Below, in pieces: positions 13,156 through 25,857 of a stretch of 64,000 nt of DNA (positions are counted from its first letter, which is position 1; the number at the start of each line of letters is the position of its first letter). This DNA is from Nyssa sinensis. Taxonomy: Eukaryota > Streptophyta > Magnoliopsida > Cornales > Nyssaceae. Location: contig VIRR01000512.1 of the NCBI GenBank assembly GCA_008638375.1, positions 214,001 through 278,000 on the forward strand, given 5' to 3'. Both the position numbers and the translations under genes were made by a program. The notes below the pieces were generated by a model. That model was not told where the DNA came from, ran no database searches, and saw only the letters and a program-made list of their open reading frames with translations.

Positions 13156-13867
13156 GTGCCACATATCGATGGTGGTTGCTAGAGCTAGAAAGAGAGAGCC
13201 TAATATGGTTTAGACATGGTTCCTTGAAGTTTTTTATTAAAAGTATTTCTCTACATCAGTTAGGGACCAGAAGGTTGTCGAGTTCTTAGTCCTAAAGTAG
13301 GAAGATATGACAGTTGCAGAGTATGAACTCAAGTTTACTGAGCTGTCTCATTTCGCCCCTCATGTGATACATATAAAGAGCCAAAAGGCATGTAACTTTG
13401 AGGGTGGCCTACACTGGGAGATAAAGGGGAATGTGGAGGCACTTCGCCCACCCACCTATGCTGATGTGGTTGGTAGAGAAAAAATATTTGAAAGAGCAAT
13501 GAAGGAGAAATCCCAACGCAAGGAAAAGTCTAAGAAGAGATTAAGTGAAGAATAGAATAAGAGGCCAGTCTCAAAGAGGACCAAAGTAGCGACAAGTGTC
13601 AAGTTAGTCGCAAAGAAGGGAGGAAATACTGGGATGAGTGGTAACACCCAACCCTGTTCCATATACCAGAACCTTCAGAGAAGCCTATGTCATCGAGGCA
13701 TTGAAGCTTGTTTCAAGTGTGGCGTGACAAGACATTTCATCAAAGATTGTCCAATGCTCAATTCTAAGGACACAAACACACCTGCACCTAGCAAAACTGC
13801 CCAGAAGTCAAGAGCAGAAAAGAATGACCAGCGAAGGCCAGGACGAGTGTACTCGTTGATTCCATGA
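13156..13867 (+). pseudogene. Gag, C-terminal part with CCHC zinc knuckle, Tekay/Del-like
   Basis: This continues the capsid domain interrupted at 9547. It opens with YRWWLLELE, then AEYELKFTELSHFAPHV and a LRPPTYADVV segment typical of Tekay/Del Gag. A CCHC knuckle (CFKCGVTRHFIKDC, CX2CX4HX4C) is encoded at about 13709-13750. Stops at 13288 and 13553 and at least one frame change show that it is dead. After the knuckle, where protease and reverse transcriptase should follow, the frame ends at 13867 and no pol sequence appears. Confidence 0.8.
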
Positions 13868-15575
13868 GAGGATTTGCCGAGCACCTCGGCCCTCCTAGGT
13901 AATTCAGCTGCTTGAATTTGAATACTAAAAGAAATATGCCTAATGTTATATAAGTGCTTAGAAAATAAAACTACGTGATGACACAATAAGACTTAATGAT
14001 GTAGAAAATAACGATAGAAAATCATAAGACTTTCAAGAACATTATTAAAGTAAACCATAGAATAAAATAGAGCTCCCTAAACATGAATGTCCAAGTGTTA
14101 AGGATAAAACACTTTTAAGAAGAGGAGAATATAACACCCCGATCCGATTATCGGGAATTAAGTCACTAATTGAATATGTGGGGTTTGAGACTTTAGATGG
14201 ATTGAGGATATGTTAGAAAAGGAAGGATTCTTGAATGAGTCATAGATAGACCTTAACAAGGTAAAGACAAATAAAGCCTTGGAAGATAATTATTGAATAA
14301 GCGAAACTGTTAGAGTGAACATGATGGAATGTAATGATTCCAAGAGGAGGTTGATGCATGATAAAGATCATTGGAAAAATTCAATAGATCTTATCTATCT
14401 AGGTAATGATATGACCTAATTGTGGTAGTATTTTATTGAGTTAGCTGAATCTATTCTAAAAGGTAAATGATTATTGACTCTAAATGACCTTTGAGGATTG
14501 ATGTAATCTAACGATTAAAGAAACTGAACTTGTAGTAAGTGCTTAGAAAAGCTTAAGAAGTCAATGACTATGATAAGTAATAAATAATTCTTCGAAATAC
14601 TACGAGGACAATTATGATTAGGGTAGGATGTAAAAATAACTATTTCTGTGATATTAAGGAGATTTAGAACTTCCATGGTAAGAAAAACTTGACATAATCT
14701 TGATAAATTTTGAATGACAAATGTGACTATAAAATGATGGGATGGCAAATTGATTTAAACAATATTGAAATATGATATGAAGTCCAAAATGGACATGATT
14801 ATGACTAGTAGCACTTGCAGACAAATAAGTGTTAGTATACTATGAAATCTTTGATTACAGATGAGATTAATCACCTCACAGTGTGACTTTGAAAACATAG
14901 AATGTTGGAGAACTCCCTATATGATTGAATGAATTCTCTAAAAGAACAAATATGTAAAAATTGAATAACGATTAAGGAGAAAAATGTATTTTGAGCAAAA
15001 GGTAAGAGAAAACAAAATAATGACTAAATTAAAAAGTCATAAGACTTTGACATCTGAACTGTTCAAAAATGGTGTAGAAAGTTCAAGGCGAACTGAATAT
15101 GACATCATAGTTAAGAATACTTTCAAAAATAGACTATCATATGATGAAACGATGATGGAAGCAAAAGAGTACCCTAAAAAATTTTAATAGGCCTAGTAAC
15201 AAGTCTATCAAGACTTAAGCAAGAGACAAACCGAGTGTAATTGTTATACTTTATTTTATAAAGAAATGAGAAATCAAAGTCTACAAAGGCTCAATCGTGA
15301 GCAGGAAATAAAAAGGCATTCATACCGACCAATAAATTGAAAGAAATGAAAGAATTGATTTCCTCAATCGGCTTGATTCATAAAAGATGAATGCATATGA
15401 ATTCAAAGACAAAGACGGGTGTGCCAATGAAATATATACAATGAAATGAAAGGAAACTAGTGAATCTCCAACATGAGCAACCCCTAGAAATGGACACGTG
15501 CTTGAGAATTACGAATGAATATTTTGAATAACTCTAAAATTACCCCCTCATAAAGAAATGTTGTGATACAAAAGG
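13868..15575 (+). other. Non-coding interior or LTR-like remnant after gag; pol absent
   Basis: AT-rich sequence with no recognisable protease, reverse transcriptase or integrase. At 14106-14137 a purine tract (AAGAAGAGGAGAA) is followed by TATAACACCCCGATCC. This is the same arrangement as a polypurine tract and LTR start, and it recurs at 20483-20514. The segment may be a decayed LTR start or remnant spacer. I cannot assign it further. Confidence 0.4.
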
Positions 15576-18500
15576 TGTAATATCCCGACCCGGGATACCG
15601 GGTCACATGACACGTATTACGAGAAAAAAAATTATATATATATATAATTAATTAATTATTATATTAATTAATTAATTATAAGAAATGGATATATGTATAT
15701 GTATTAATTAAATATATATATGTGTATATCTATTAATTAAATGATATATGTAAAATGTAAAAAGGGTAAATGTGAAAAAGTTGAACAGTGTGTGAAAGTG
15801 TGTGTGTGTGTGTCGGCTGGTGTGTATGTGTGTGTCTTGTATATATGTGTATATGTATATATATGTTTATATTATATGTATAAATATCTTGAAAATTAAA
15901 TGCAAAGTAGGAAAGAAGAAAAAGAAAAATTTATGAGATGGGAGAGCTGTGTAGGGCTAGAAATCAGAATGAAGAGAGAGAGAGCTGTAGGGAGAGATTG
16001 GAGGAGAGAGAGAGGTCGGTCACCTTCTCTATAAAAATCCCAAGCATGCAAATCATGCTTTCTCCTTGCAAAAGAAACCAAAGAAGAAGAAGTAAGGAGA
16101 ATAGAGAGAGAGAATTGGAAGAAGAACAAGAGAGAAATCAAGTGTAAACAAGTAAAGTTTCCAATTTTTACATTTTTCTCTCTCTAAGATTTTGAGCATG
16201 ATAGGAACTGTTTTGAGTTGTTATGTATAAATGATGCTTAAGATGTGTCTAGAAGTGTATTAAGCATGAAATTTAAGCTTTAAAACACCTAAAAACACCT
16301 AACCCAGAAGCATCCTCCATTAAAGACCATGCTTATAGCAGGTCTGACCCGATGGAAACCAAACTTTGTTTGGTGTATAAGGACCTCTAGTAGACCCTAC
16401 AAGCATGTTAAAAACCTACGTACGCGACCTTGAAGCTCAAAAATCGACCCTCAAATGTCAAAGTGCAGGTTACGGGTTACACCCCCAACCCTTTTAAAAC
16501 TTAGTTTAAATCGATATTTAGGAACGATATATGAATCCCCATGAAAAGGGGATCATAAAAACGAAATCCCATGAAATTTGGTTAAGAAATAAGCATGAAC
16601 GACCGAAATAATAGTTCGGATTATCCGTCCTAAACCGAACATATGACGAGGTTTTAAACTCCAAAATGAATGCCAAGTTGGTCCCTTATACCTTAGGAAC
16701 ATTTTGGGACAAAAACAGTAAGGATCCATGGATCCTAACTGCACGAAATAGGAAGAAAAGGATTTCGGGAATTAGGGTTTTCAGTCGGTCGACGTGAGGA
16801 AGACGAAGGTGAGTTAACTCGATTTTGAAATAAAGCTGGGTTGACTCGGACAAGTGGCAGCCTCTGGGCTTGCCACCGATTAAATGGAACGGCGACGTTT
16901 TGGTCGTGGTTAATTTAAATGAGACTTAGGGCTGACGTCATGATGACGTCAGCCGCATGTAAATAAACCGGATAGACCGGTTGGTTTATGACTGGACCGG
17001 ACCGGTTCACTTGATCCCTAACCAAACCCTTTGGTTTTCAAGTTTATTTAAAAATAAATAAACCATGACTTTCTATAATTACAGATTGGCCCCAACTATT
17101 TTAAGAAATTCTACTGTGGCCCACATTTTGAAAATTTTGTTCAATTACACCCCTGGAAAAATATTTAAATAATTAAATAATTATTTAATTATTTTATAAT
17201 TAAGGTAAAATTATCATTTTACCCTTGGGTCATAAATAGAGCAAACGAAGTCCAAATTAAACATATGAATAGTATATTTGTACTATTTTCTGAGATCAAT
17301 GGTAGGGTCCGTTTTACGAGACGAGATCCAAAAAATAAAAACATGTAAGGGGTAAATGACCAAAATACCCCTTGACCAAATTTGACAAGTTATTAGTGTA
17401 TTCTTACTATTTTGGACCTTCTGAGTCCAATGGTGAGGTCCATGACATGAGACGGGGTCCTGAAAAATAAAGACACGTAAAGGGGTAAAATGAACAAAAT
17501 ACCCCTGGTACCCCTAAAGCCAAATGAAATCAGAGAAGGTCTAAATTAACTTTCTTTGACATCCCGGACTCAAAAATGTAGTCCAAATTACGAAACGAAG
17601 TACAAAAAAATATGACACGTAAAACGGTAAATGACCATTTTGTCCTTTCACATATAAAAGTCCGAATTAAATATTAGGAAAGCCTAAACCGACTTTCTTG
17701 GACACTCCGGACTCATTGGTAGAGTCTATTAGACCAAAAGAAATGTTTAAAATAAAAAGACATAAAATTTGATGAATAGCATCTGTTAGATGACTATGAA
17801 CTGAAATGTTGCCAAAGAACTAAACTGAGGCAAATACGAGAAATGAAATACGAAAAGACACGACACGTAAACATGTCAAGTAAATAACTTTAAATTAAAG
17901 TTAATGGAACTCCCAGAAGAGTATGATTATAGAAATCTGTTTTCTTGACACGGTAAATTGTGTTTTTAAACAGAGAATTTAATAGACACAAAAATGAATC
18001 AAGAACGAGAAGTTCCCTCGATGATGACAAGGGCACAATTAGCCAATGATCCGAAATAGAAAGTTTTCTGGGAGAAGCTAGAAAAACAGCTCCAACTGAT
18101 TCAAAATCGCATTCGGATTTCCAAAACGAACGAAGTGTGCTGTGTTAGCCCCTTCATTTACAAGACTATAACTAAGGAGCAACTAGCAGCGAAAAAGATT
18201 AAGAAACAGGAGGACACCGAGACGCTGCAAGAATGGCTCCATAGGTTGAAGGAAGCCAAGGGTAAGGCGACTAAATAGATCGAAAACCCGAAGTACGAGG
18301 TGAGTAACCCTGTGTTTGAATTGGAGATTTAACTCCATAGATTTAAAAAGGTTTTAAGTTCAAAGATATGAAGTATTTGAAGTTTCAAATTTAGTATTTA
18401 CATGATTCAGTTTTTAATTGTTTTATTTTGTAACCCCATTGTGACATGCTTAGTGATTGGTTTCTGTAACCGTTTTTCCTTCAAATACTTTTCAGCATGT

Positions 18501-19612
18501 CTAGTTAAAATGCAATTATTGTTAAATATTCAGAATTTGCTTATTTCAAGTATACGAATGTTTATTACGAATTTATGAAAAGTATCTATGAGATAAGTCA
18601 CATGATAAATGTTTTATAAGATAATGGTGCATAAGCACACAGGCAGTATTTTGGGTTTCTTCGGATCCCATTGACCTATCAAAAACCACATAGTCAGTAT
18701 TTTGGTTTCTTATTGTAACTCATTGACCTGTCATGTGAAATGCCCGGTAGCAGGATCTAATCCCCCAGGCAAATGAGATATCTCCATTTATAAGTAATAT
18801 GGGAGCCCGGTTCGAAATGGATTCCACTAATGGAAGTGATAAGATGATAAATGATTTGAAAATGGAAGCAGGTTTTTACTCTCATTTTCAATATGCATAT
18901 GTTTGAGTTTTATATACTCTATTTAAGAAATAGATGATATGTTATATGTTTTAAAGTTCATATGTATAAGTTTAGCTTGAATACTTTAAATGTTTCAAAG
19001 CTACATGTTTTAAGGAATGTATATATTCTGTATTCAAAGTATACGAACAATTGGCGGTGACTATTTTACAAACTCTTATGTACTAAACCACTGCTAATTG
19101 AAAACCCCATGACGAATACTGGAATTGTTCACAAGTTTAGATTAGCTTACCCGGACTTTGTTCGGACCCCCCTTTTAGGTGATGCAGCAGACAGGGTCTT
19201 AAGGACGACGACAATGTGTCTAGCTGTCTTTTTGGAAAGATATGTTAAGTAGTTTCTTTTGAAGAACTTATGAACACTAATAGTACGTTTTGTATTAATA
19301 GACAATGCAAGAATATGTAATAAGCCCTCAGGGCCATCGAATATGTATGGTATGAATGTATGAAGTCTTTAAGTTTTCATTATACTCTGAATGTGTAACC
19401 ATGTATGCTATGTATGGAGTGGTAGTACCGAACGGATGTGCATAATTTAAAAATAAGAAAAGAAAAGAAAAAGTTTTTCACGCTTCCGCAAAACGTATGT
19501 TGCACATCTATTCGATACCGCTGTATATGCGAGCCTTGTCTCGAGGCCTTCGGGTCTCGGGGCGGCGGTCGCGATCCGGTGATCCGCACAGGGTGGGTTT
19601 CGGGTCGTGACA
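15576..19612 (+). mobile_element. Unit D: long solo-LTR-like insertion with a coding-like island
   Basis: This 4,037-bp unit starts TGTAATATCCCGACCC and ends GGTCGTGACA. Flanks AAAGG (15571-15575) and AAGGG (19613-19617) fit a 5-bp duplication with one change. It aligns with unit B from end to end, with TATA at 16029-16038, hairpin modules at 17290-17735, donor GAGGTGAGT (GT at 18300) and acceptor TTTTAGG (AG at 19177-19178). About 235 bp present in B (6736-6970) is replaced by an unrelated stretch of about 366 bp (17930-18295), annotated separately. Confidence 0.85.
17994..18278 (+). pseudogene. Unrecognised 94-codon coding-like island inside unit D
   Basis: An ATG at 17994 opens a frame of 94 codons ending with TAG at 18276, broken only by a TAG at 18057 (a CAG-to-TAG change would explain it). 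The product would be hydrophilic and charged, starting MNQEREVPSMMTRAQ, with VFWEKLEKQLQLIQNR and a lysine-rich end (EWLHRLKEAKGKATK), and it looks helical. Upstream, TGTTTTTAAACAG resembles a splice acceptor. Downstream, ACGAGGTGAGT is the unit's conserved donor, so the island sits like an exon. Units A and B lack it. I do not recognise the family; a retroelement gag fragment or captured host exon are possible. Confidence 0.4.
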
Positions 19613-20497
19613 AAGGGCACGTGAGTAAATCATCCTCATGTAACCCAAAGGGTATTTATGAACACAAAAAAAAAAATATGACACTAGGAATAAAAATAGG
19701 AAATATGATGTCTGTAATAGTATAACAGAGTCTGATAGACAAAAGAGACTTAAATGGGTAACGTTGCAAATCATGCAGTCGAATGCATGTAATAAAATCC
19801 AAGGTAGAATTGGTGAATTAAAGAATCTATTCTTGTAAAGACTAAAATACTTGAATGAGGAATCTAATATACTTTAAGCGATAGAAGTGGTGTATTCTAG
19901 TTACACCGTTGACTTTTTATGATCAATACCAAAGTAATTGATAAAAAAGCAAAGGTCAAGATATTACATATTTTTACTTGGCACATGACACGCCATACAA
20001 TGCCAAAAGAAGTTGGGAAAAACATGAACGATAAAGTAATCACGACTTAGTGCCAAATAAACTAACGCAATGACTAGACGTAGAACTAGTCATATTGTGA
20101 CGGACAATGAAAATAGTCAAGTAACTAAAAAGATGACTCCAAGAAAGTGTAATAAAAGTATAATGGACCCAAGATCACTGGCTCATAAACTAAAGAAATA
20201 AGTTCTAAAATGCTAAGACTAGAATTTGGAAACTTAGAATATAAAGTCTTGAAAAAGTAAAAAGGTGAAATATGTGATTTTCCAAATCACTATTTAATCA
20301 AACAAAAAGGAGTACGAAAGGATTATGAGACTAGTGTGAAAATTTTCTTGCTTGAGAATATAGTATTTTAATATTAGTGATGAGACTCAGAAACAAATTA
20401 AAATGGGAACTACGCTGATGAAATTGGTGTGCAAAGATAATAGAACTTTCTGGAAGTGAACACTCGAGTTTTGAGGATAAAACTCTTTGAAGGAGGG
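19613..20497 (+). other. Non-coding interior before the 3' LTR, ending in a polypurine tract
   Basis: AT-rich sequence with no pol domain. It ends at 20483-20497 with GAAGGAGGGGAGAA, a purine-rich tract that would prime plus-strand synthesis, immediately before the LTR-like start TATAACAAACC. Confidence 0.45.
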
Positions 20498-22130
20498 GAG
20501 AATATAACAAACCAACCCGATAAATATAAAAGCCATAAAATAACACGAGAAAAAAATGAAAGCCTTAAAATCATAAAGTCAAAAGTGTTGACCAAAGGAT
20601 TTGATCTCGAGACCCAAAAAGTAAAAAAGAGACTTATATTTAAAAAAAAAAAAAGTATAAATAAAAGATAATAAGCCAACTTGGTTGACGAATATTCATA
20701 ACATGTATTCTACCAAATATACATATATCCGTAAATAAGCCAACGTGACGGAGGCACACGGGCATTACATATTTCATTAAATATATGTTCTAAACTCGAA
20801 CAAGCCGAGTGTCGGCACGCTCAAAACTGAAATGACAACGTATCGTTGGGCCCCTCCTACACTACTATTATCTTAGGTGAATATATATATATATATATGA
20901 GGTGATATATATTATATAATGTTATTATATATAGAAAAAGGTGTAAGGAATATATATATATATATATATATATACATATGTGTGTGAATTATGCAGTGTG
21001 TGTATATACATATATGTATATATATACGTGTCTGTGCTGTATATATATAGGTGCATGAGTCAGCGCATGTATGAGAGATAGGTGCTTGTGATGTGAACAT
21101 GTGTTCGATATGTATATGCTGCGTACATATAAACCCACCAACTGAGGTTGTGGGTAAGTGATATGATGGTGCTTGTGCGGTTGCTGTAGTGAGAGAAAGA
21201 GAGAAAGGAAAAAGCTGGAAGAAGGGAGAAGTAGAGAGAGAAGATTTGGGTCATGAATGAAACAAGTATGAAACCCTTCCTTAAAGATTTCATTTTTTTA
21301 TTTTATCGAAGAGTTAAAGTTTTAATAAAGAAATACGAGGAAGACAATGAGGGAAAAACCCTGGGAAAACCTAGGCTGCCATTAACAAGTGTTTAAAACT
21401 AGGTCAAGCTTTTGACTTGAACCAAATGGTGTTTTGTGATCGGGAACCAAATATAGATAAGAAATGGATCACAAAGAAGGAAAAATCACACGTTTTGGCC
21501 TAAAAATGAACATTTAATAGCAAGTTGCAGGTTTAGGGAATAATTGGCCAATTCTGAAAATGAACACAAAGCTTATTTTTGAAGCCATAGAGTTGTAACC
21601 CTTTAGCTATGGAATACAATGGTTCAAAAATGAGTGATTTTGGTGGAGAAATGAGAGAGAAACAATGAAATTTCATGGTGGCCGACAAAGAGTGTATCGG
21701 AGGAAACCGTCCAATCACCGCGAATTAAAGGGTAAAATATGTTTCAAGGGGTTCTAATATTGATGGGGACTTGTTTTGGATAAAAAATCAGCCTTAAAAA
21801 AGTAGAAAAAAACAAGTTAAAAATTAAAGATTTTGTAGAATCCGGTGGTCGGCACCGAAGAAAGTCACCGGAGTGTCGTCGGAAAAACAAAGAAGAGAAG
21901 TCTATTTGGGTCCGGTCAGTTTCGAGTTCAGGTCGAAACCCACCCGATTGCGCAATGGGTAAGTTGAAACGGCATAGTTTTGGGGTTTAATTTAAAGTCT
22001 AAATAGGGTGTTTGGTTGCAAGGTTAAGGGATTGATTTAATATCCTATGCGGGGTTACGACATTTTATTCGTGGTTAAGGCGCTTATCCGCTGTTTGGCT
22101 TAGGGAAATTCAAAAAAAAAAAATAAAGGA

Positions 22131-22221
22131 GCTGTAGCTCTAGGGAGTCGAACCTATGACCGCGTGTGTGTGTAAGACTTAACTTCAATTATGTGACCAC
22201 TATGCCACTGTTCCACACGTG
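22131..22221 (-). other. tRNA-like module 3, antisense to the 3' LTR
   Basis: On the minus strand, TGGCATAGTGGTCAC (22208-22194) fits a polymerase III A box and AGGTTCGACTCCCT (22155-22142) is a good B box, about 40 bases apart. A (TA)n tract begins 16 bases away. This is the clearest tRNA-like match of the set. Confidence 0.5.
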
Positions 22222-23792
22222 ACAAAAATGGGCTGAATATATATATATATATATAATATAATAAAAGAATTAAATTAATTTAACTTAATAAAATGGTTCC
22301 GATGTCCAAATAAAATAAAACGATAGTGTAACCCAATGTTCTTGGGTATTCTGGACTTAAAGGTTGAGTCCGTTTTAGCAAATGAAGTATAAAAAAATAT
22401 GACACGTAAAAGTAAAAAATTATGAAAATACCCCTAAGCTTAATGTAAGTTATAAATGAGCTAATTAAGATCTGGAAAAGCCTAAATTAATTACATTTAA
22501 TATTTCAAACTAAATAGTAACGTTCCTCTGAGGGAATTAAGACCTGGTAATGAACTAAAAAATAACGAATACATCCTCAGGACTTAATGAGTTTACCAAA
22601 AATATAAAGATGAAATAAATACTAATTCAATGTGCTATATATTTTTAATCCATGATTATAAGACCATTCAAATGACGGGAAATGGAAAGAGAGCTATGGA
22701 AAAGCTATTATGATAATCGGATGGAAATGCAACGTTAAGAACTCAAAGTAAGCAAACCCGAACTTTAACATTTGGTACTCCTAGCTATGTCACAGTTATT
22801 TCTTGATGCTACCAGTTTGTAATCTATACATGTCTGATGATGATGATATCCATAATTTGATACTTATTCTTTATTATTGACTCGTTGAGATCTTGATTAC
22901 TGATATCCTTATTTGATTGTCTGTCATTTCCATACTTGCTTGTGTATTGGAAACTTGTTATGCCTTTCACTACTAAGACTTTGCTATTCCACAAATATGT
23001 ACATCGCTTGTGAAAATATGATGATCATGATATTATTGAGTACCTAGAGTTGTGATTTGTCACAACGTCCATCTAATTCACAAGTGCTTGAGGACCTACT
23101 GGTCGGTGTTTGGAAGTGAGCCCAACACCTAGTCCATGGAGGACATGTTATATGTACAGAGCTCTACTGCTATCTAGTAACCCGAAGGGGAAGAGGGTTT
23201 GGATAAACGCGCATGAGGGTATGTTGGGCCCTATATGTGTGTCAATATCTATTTTGTTAGTATCTTATATCGTTTATTAATATTTTGATGATGCACTCAT
23301 AACTCATTGATATACGCGCAAGCTTACGTTTATGATGTATGCTTGATTTTAGATATGCCACGTTGAGATGGTCTGTGGTTTATCTATTGATGTACTCTTG
23401 ATCCCAAATACGCCACTTTGAAACAGTCCGTGGTTTATCTGTGGACATATTATCTAATCATGTCCGTGGTTTATCTGTTGATGTATTATTTTTTCGATGT
23501 TGTGCTTGTTTGCCTCTCCTTGGACTCGGATTGATATTTTGTTGTTGTGGCAGCTAGTTGTTGTTTAGGCCATTCCTTATATTTGATTTGTTATCTTACC
23601 ATGGGATGTGTCTTTGAGACTTATTCCTTTATTTAGTGACTGGCTACTGTGACATTTTATTCTTCACATATTGTTGAGATACTATCCTTACTTACTATTG
23701 TCCTTATCCTTCTTTTGAACTAACCGTGACCCATGGCAAAGCGAGGAGTTTACTTACTGAGCTAAGTTAGCTCACTCCATATTTATACCTAT

Positions 23793-24418
23793 TGATATAC
23801 CATAAAAGAGCAGGCCAATCAGCACGTGACACGTATGACCATAATCCAACTCATGCTTGGCCAACACGGTTCTCACTCAGCCAATGACTAAAAGCTCAAG
23901 CATCTAGATCAGCACAAAAGGTCGGAAGTAACCGAACATATGCCTTCAGAGCACATATATCCGGACAAAGGTCTTAGAACTGATCACAGGGTCCAGACCA
24001 ACATTCCAGACCTCGTCACCGTCTTAGCGGATGCCGAACAGGGTATAAGGAAGTAGTCTTCAACAAGGAAACAACCTTCAACAAGGAAACAGTCTTCAAC
24101 AAAGGAACTACCATTTATGGTTATCTCTATGCGATACTCAACAAGGTAACTGCAATCTCCGATGATCAAATCCCTACAATCATGGCTTCGAATCCTAATC
24201 AACTCAGGAAGGCCACAGTTTATAAATTAAACCCTAAAGGTACGCTTTATTTTCATGCTCATTCTTTGGCTTTCAATACAGTCTTTCAATTCCTTTTACT
24301 TACTTAAGCATCGCAACGGCTACCGCTGGAGCCAATCCGGTGGACCTCTGATCGTCTTTTTGAGTGTTCTACAGGTCACGGAGCCCACACTTATTGCGAG
24401 TCAAAAAGTACAGCATCA
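23793..24418 (+). repeat. Tat1 5' LTR
   Basis: It starts TGATATACC and ends CAGCATCA. A TATA box TTATAAATTA lies at 24220-24229, placing the transcript start near 24255. It contains short direct repeats CAACAAGGAAACA (24059-24105). It is the same length as the 3' LTR. Confidence 0.95.
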
Positions 24419-24421
24419 GTT

Positions 24422-24439
24422 TGGCGCCGTCTGTGGGAA
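24422..24439 (+). promoter_or_regulatory. Tat1 primer binding site
   Basis: TGGCGCCGTCTGTGGGAA lies three bases after the LTR. The first nine bases match the complement of the tRNA-Asp 3' end, as in other plant Ty3/gypsy elements. Tat2 has the diverged TGGCACCGTTTGTGGGAA at the same distance. Confidence 0.8.
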
Positions 24440-24495
24440 CAACTAATCTCTAAGTGCTCTATTCATAAACTCATCTCTTTCCTCACCAGAAAACC

Positions 24496-25857
24496 ATGGC
24501 ACCAAATCTCCGACTGCGACAGAATACTCAGAATTCGCAAAACTCTCAACGTCAGCTGCCTGCTCCTCGTACAAAGGGACCAGCGGTTAACCCCATGCGA
24601 CAAGAGATCGAATCGATCAAATGACACAATGAACTGGTGCAAGAACAGTTGCTTGCCATTACTAGAATGCTGGCAACACTCACACAAAACCAAGTAGCGG
24701 GTTCTCCTAACCCGCCGGTCAACTTCGCTGCGGGAACGCAACCTCCTGTTGCCACGGAGAATGAAGAACTCCATGAGCAGGCTCCAACTAACCAGCCTGG
24801 GCACCCCCCGGGTGTTGCCCGCGTTGGCAGAGATCCCCAACCGTCAGCAGCTCCAGGCTGGGGAACATCAGCCTTCGTTCCTGACGTCCATTACCGGAGT
24901 ACTACTCGGGCCCCAACTCCAAGGGCCTCGGGAGCACATCCGGCACCGTAGGAGCCTCATCCCCATGCAGCACCAATCCCTCCGGTTCAAAATCCTCCTC
25001 CGTCCGAAGGGCGTACTCAACCCTACTACCCTGAAGCCGAGGCTGTCAGGTAGGGTTCGCAAGATGTCAGACTTAGAGACCCACGGAGGGTAGAGGAAAT
25101 TGTCGAGTCTATGGACCGAACAATCGCCTTGAGAGGACCTCAGAACCCTCCAGAACAAGACGAATTGGCCAGGCTGCTCGGAAGACTAGCCACTCCGTTC
25201 ACTCACACCATCATGTCAGAAGAGAGGCCCAGAAAGTTCATGGTGCCCAAGTTCACCCTATATGATGGATCTGGAGATCTAGGAGATTATCTCTCGCACT
25301 ACCAGCATATGATGGCCCTTCACGGGGCCTCTAATGCTTTCATGTGCCGAACTTTCATCACCAGCTTGAAGGGAACTACTCTGAACTGGTTCCACAACCT
25401 CCCTCCAAACTCAATTACCAGCTTCTAGGAGCTCGGTAGACAGTTCTTGGATAGGTTTATGACCAGCAGGAGGCTCAGAAGGGGCCCAGAGTTCCTGTTA
25501 AATGTCAAGCAGACTAAGGAGGAATCCCTCAGAGCCTACATCGCGCGCTTCAATACCGATTTCATGGAGATCACTGACTGCAGCCCGAAATTCCTTGTAG
25601 TAGCCCTAACTGCTGGACTTACCCAAGGTGGATTCAGAGACTCCTTGACAAAGAGCCCTCCAGCCGATATGAAGGCATTAATGGATCGGGCCAGAAAGTA
25701 CATCAACCTGGAAGAAGCCAACCGCACATCCTAGAAGGGCAAAGATCAGACCCAGAAGGACAATCCGAAGAGGGAGGACCATAAGAAGGAGGATCACAGA
25801 AGAGACTCCAACAAAAAGAGGGCCAGGAGCCTAGAGAAGAGAACAGCTCCCAGAGCT
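24496..25857 (+). pseudogene. gag: Tat1 gag (first part of the gag-pol frame)
   Basis: The frame opens at ATG 24496 (MAPNLRLRQ) shortly after the primer site and stays in one frame through pol. A proline-rich N-terminal part is followed by the Gag capsid region (VPKFTLYDGSGDLGDYL, FITSLKGTTLNWFHNLP, LRAYIARFNTDFM) at 25241-25580. In-frame stops occur at 24622, 24949, 25051, 25426 and 25732, each compatible with a single CAG-to-TAG or CGA-to-TGA change. The zinc knuckle follows at about 26005-26055 and is a CX2HX4HX4C variant (CNFHKDHGHTTNTC) shared with Tat2. Confidence 0.9.

Noticed and set aside
13381..13867. A free-standing zinc-finger gene
   Set aside because: It is the C-terminal part of the Gag interrupted by unit C, shown by the GTGCC duplication and by the adjoining YRWWLLELE motif.
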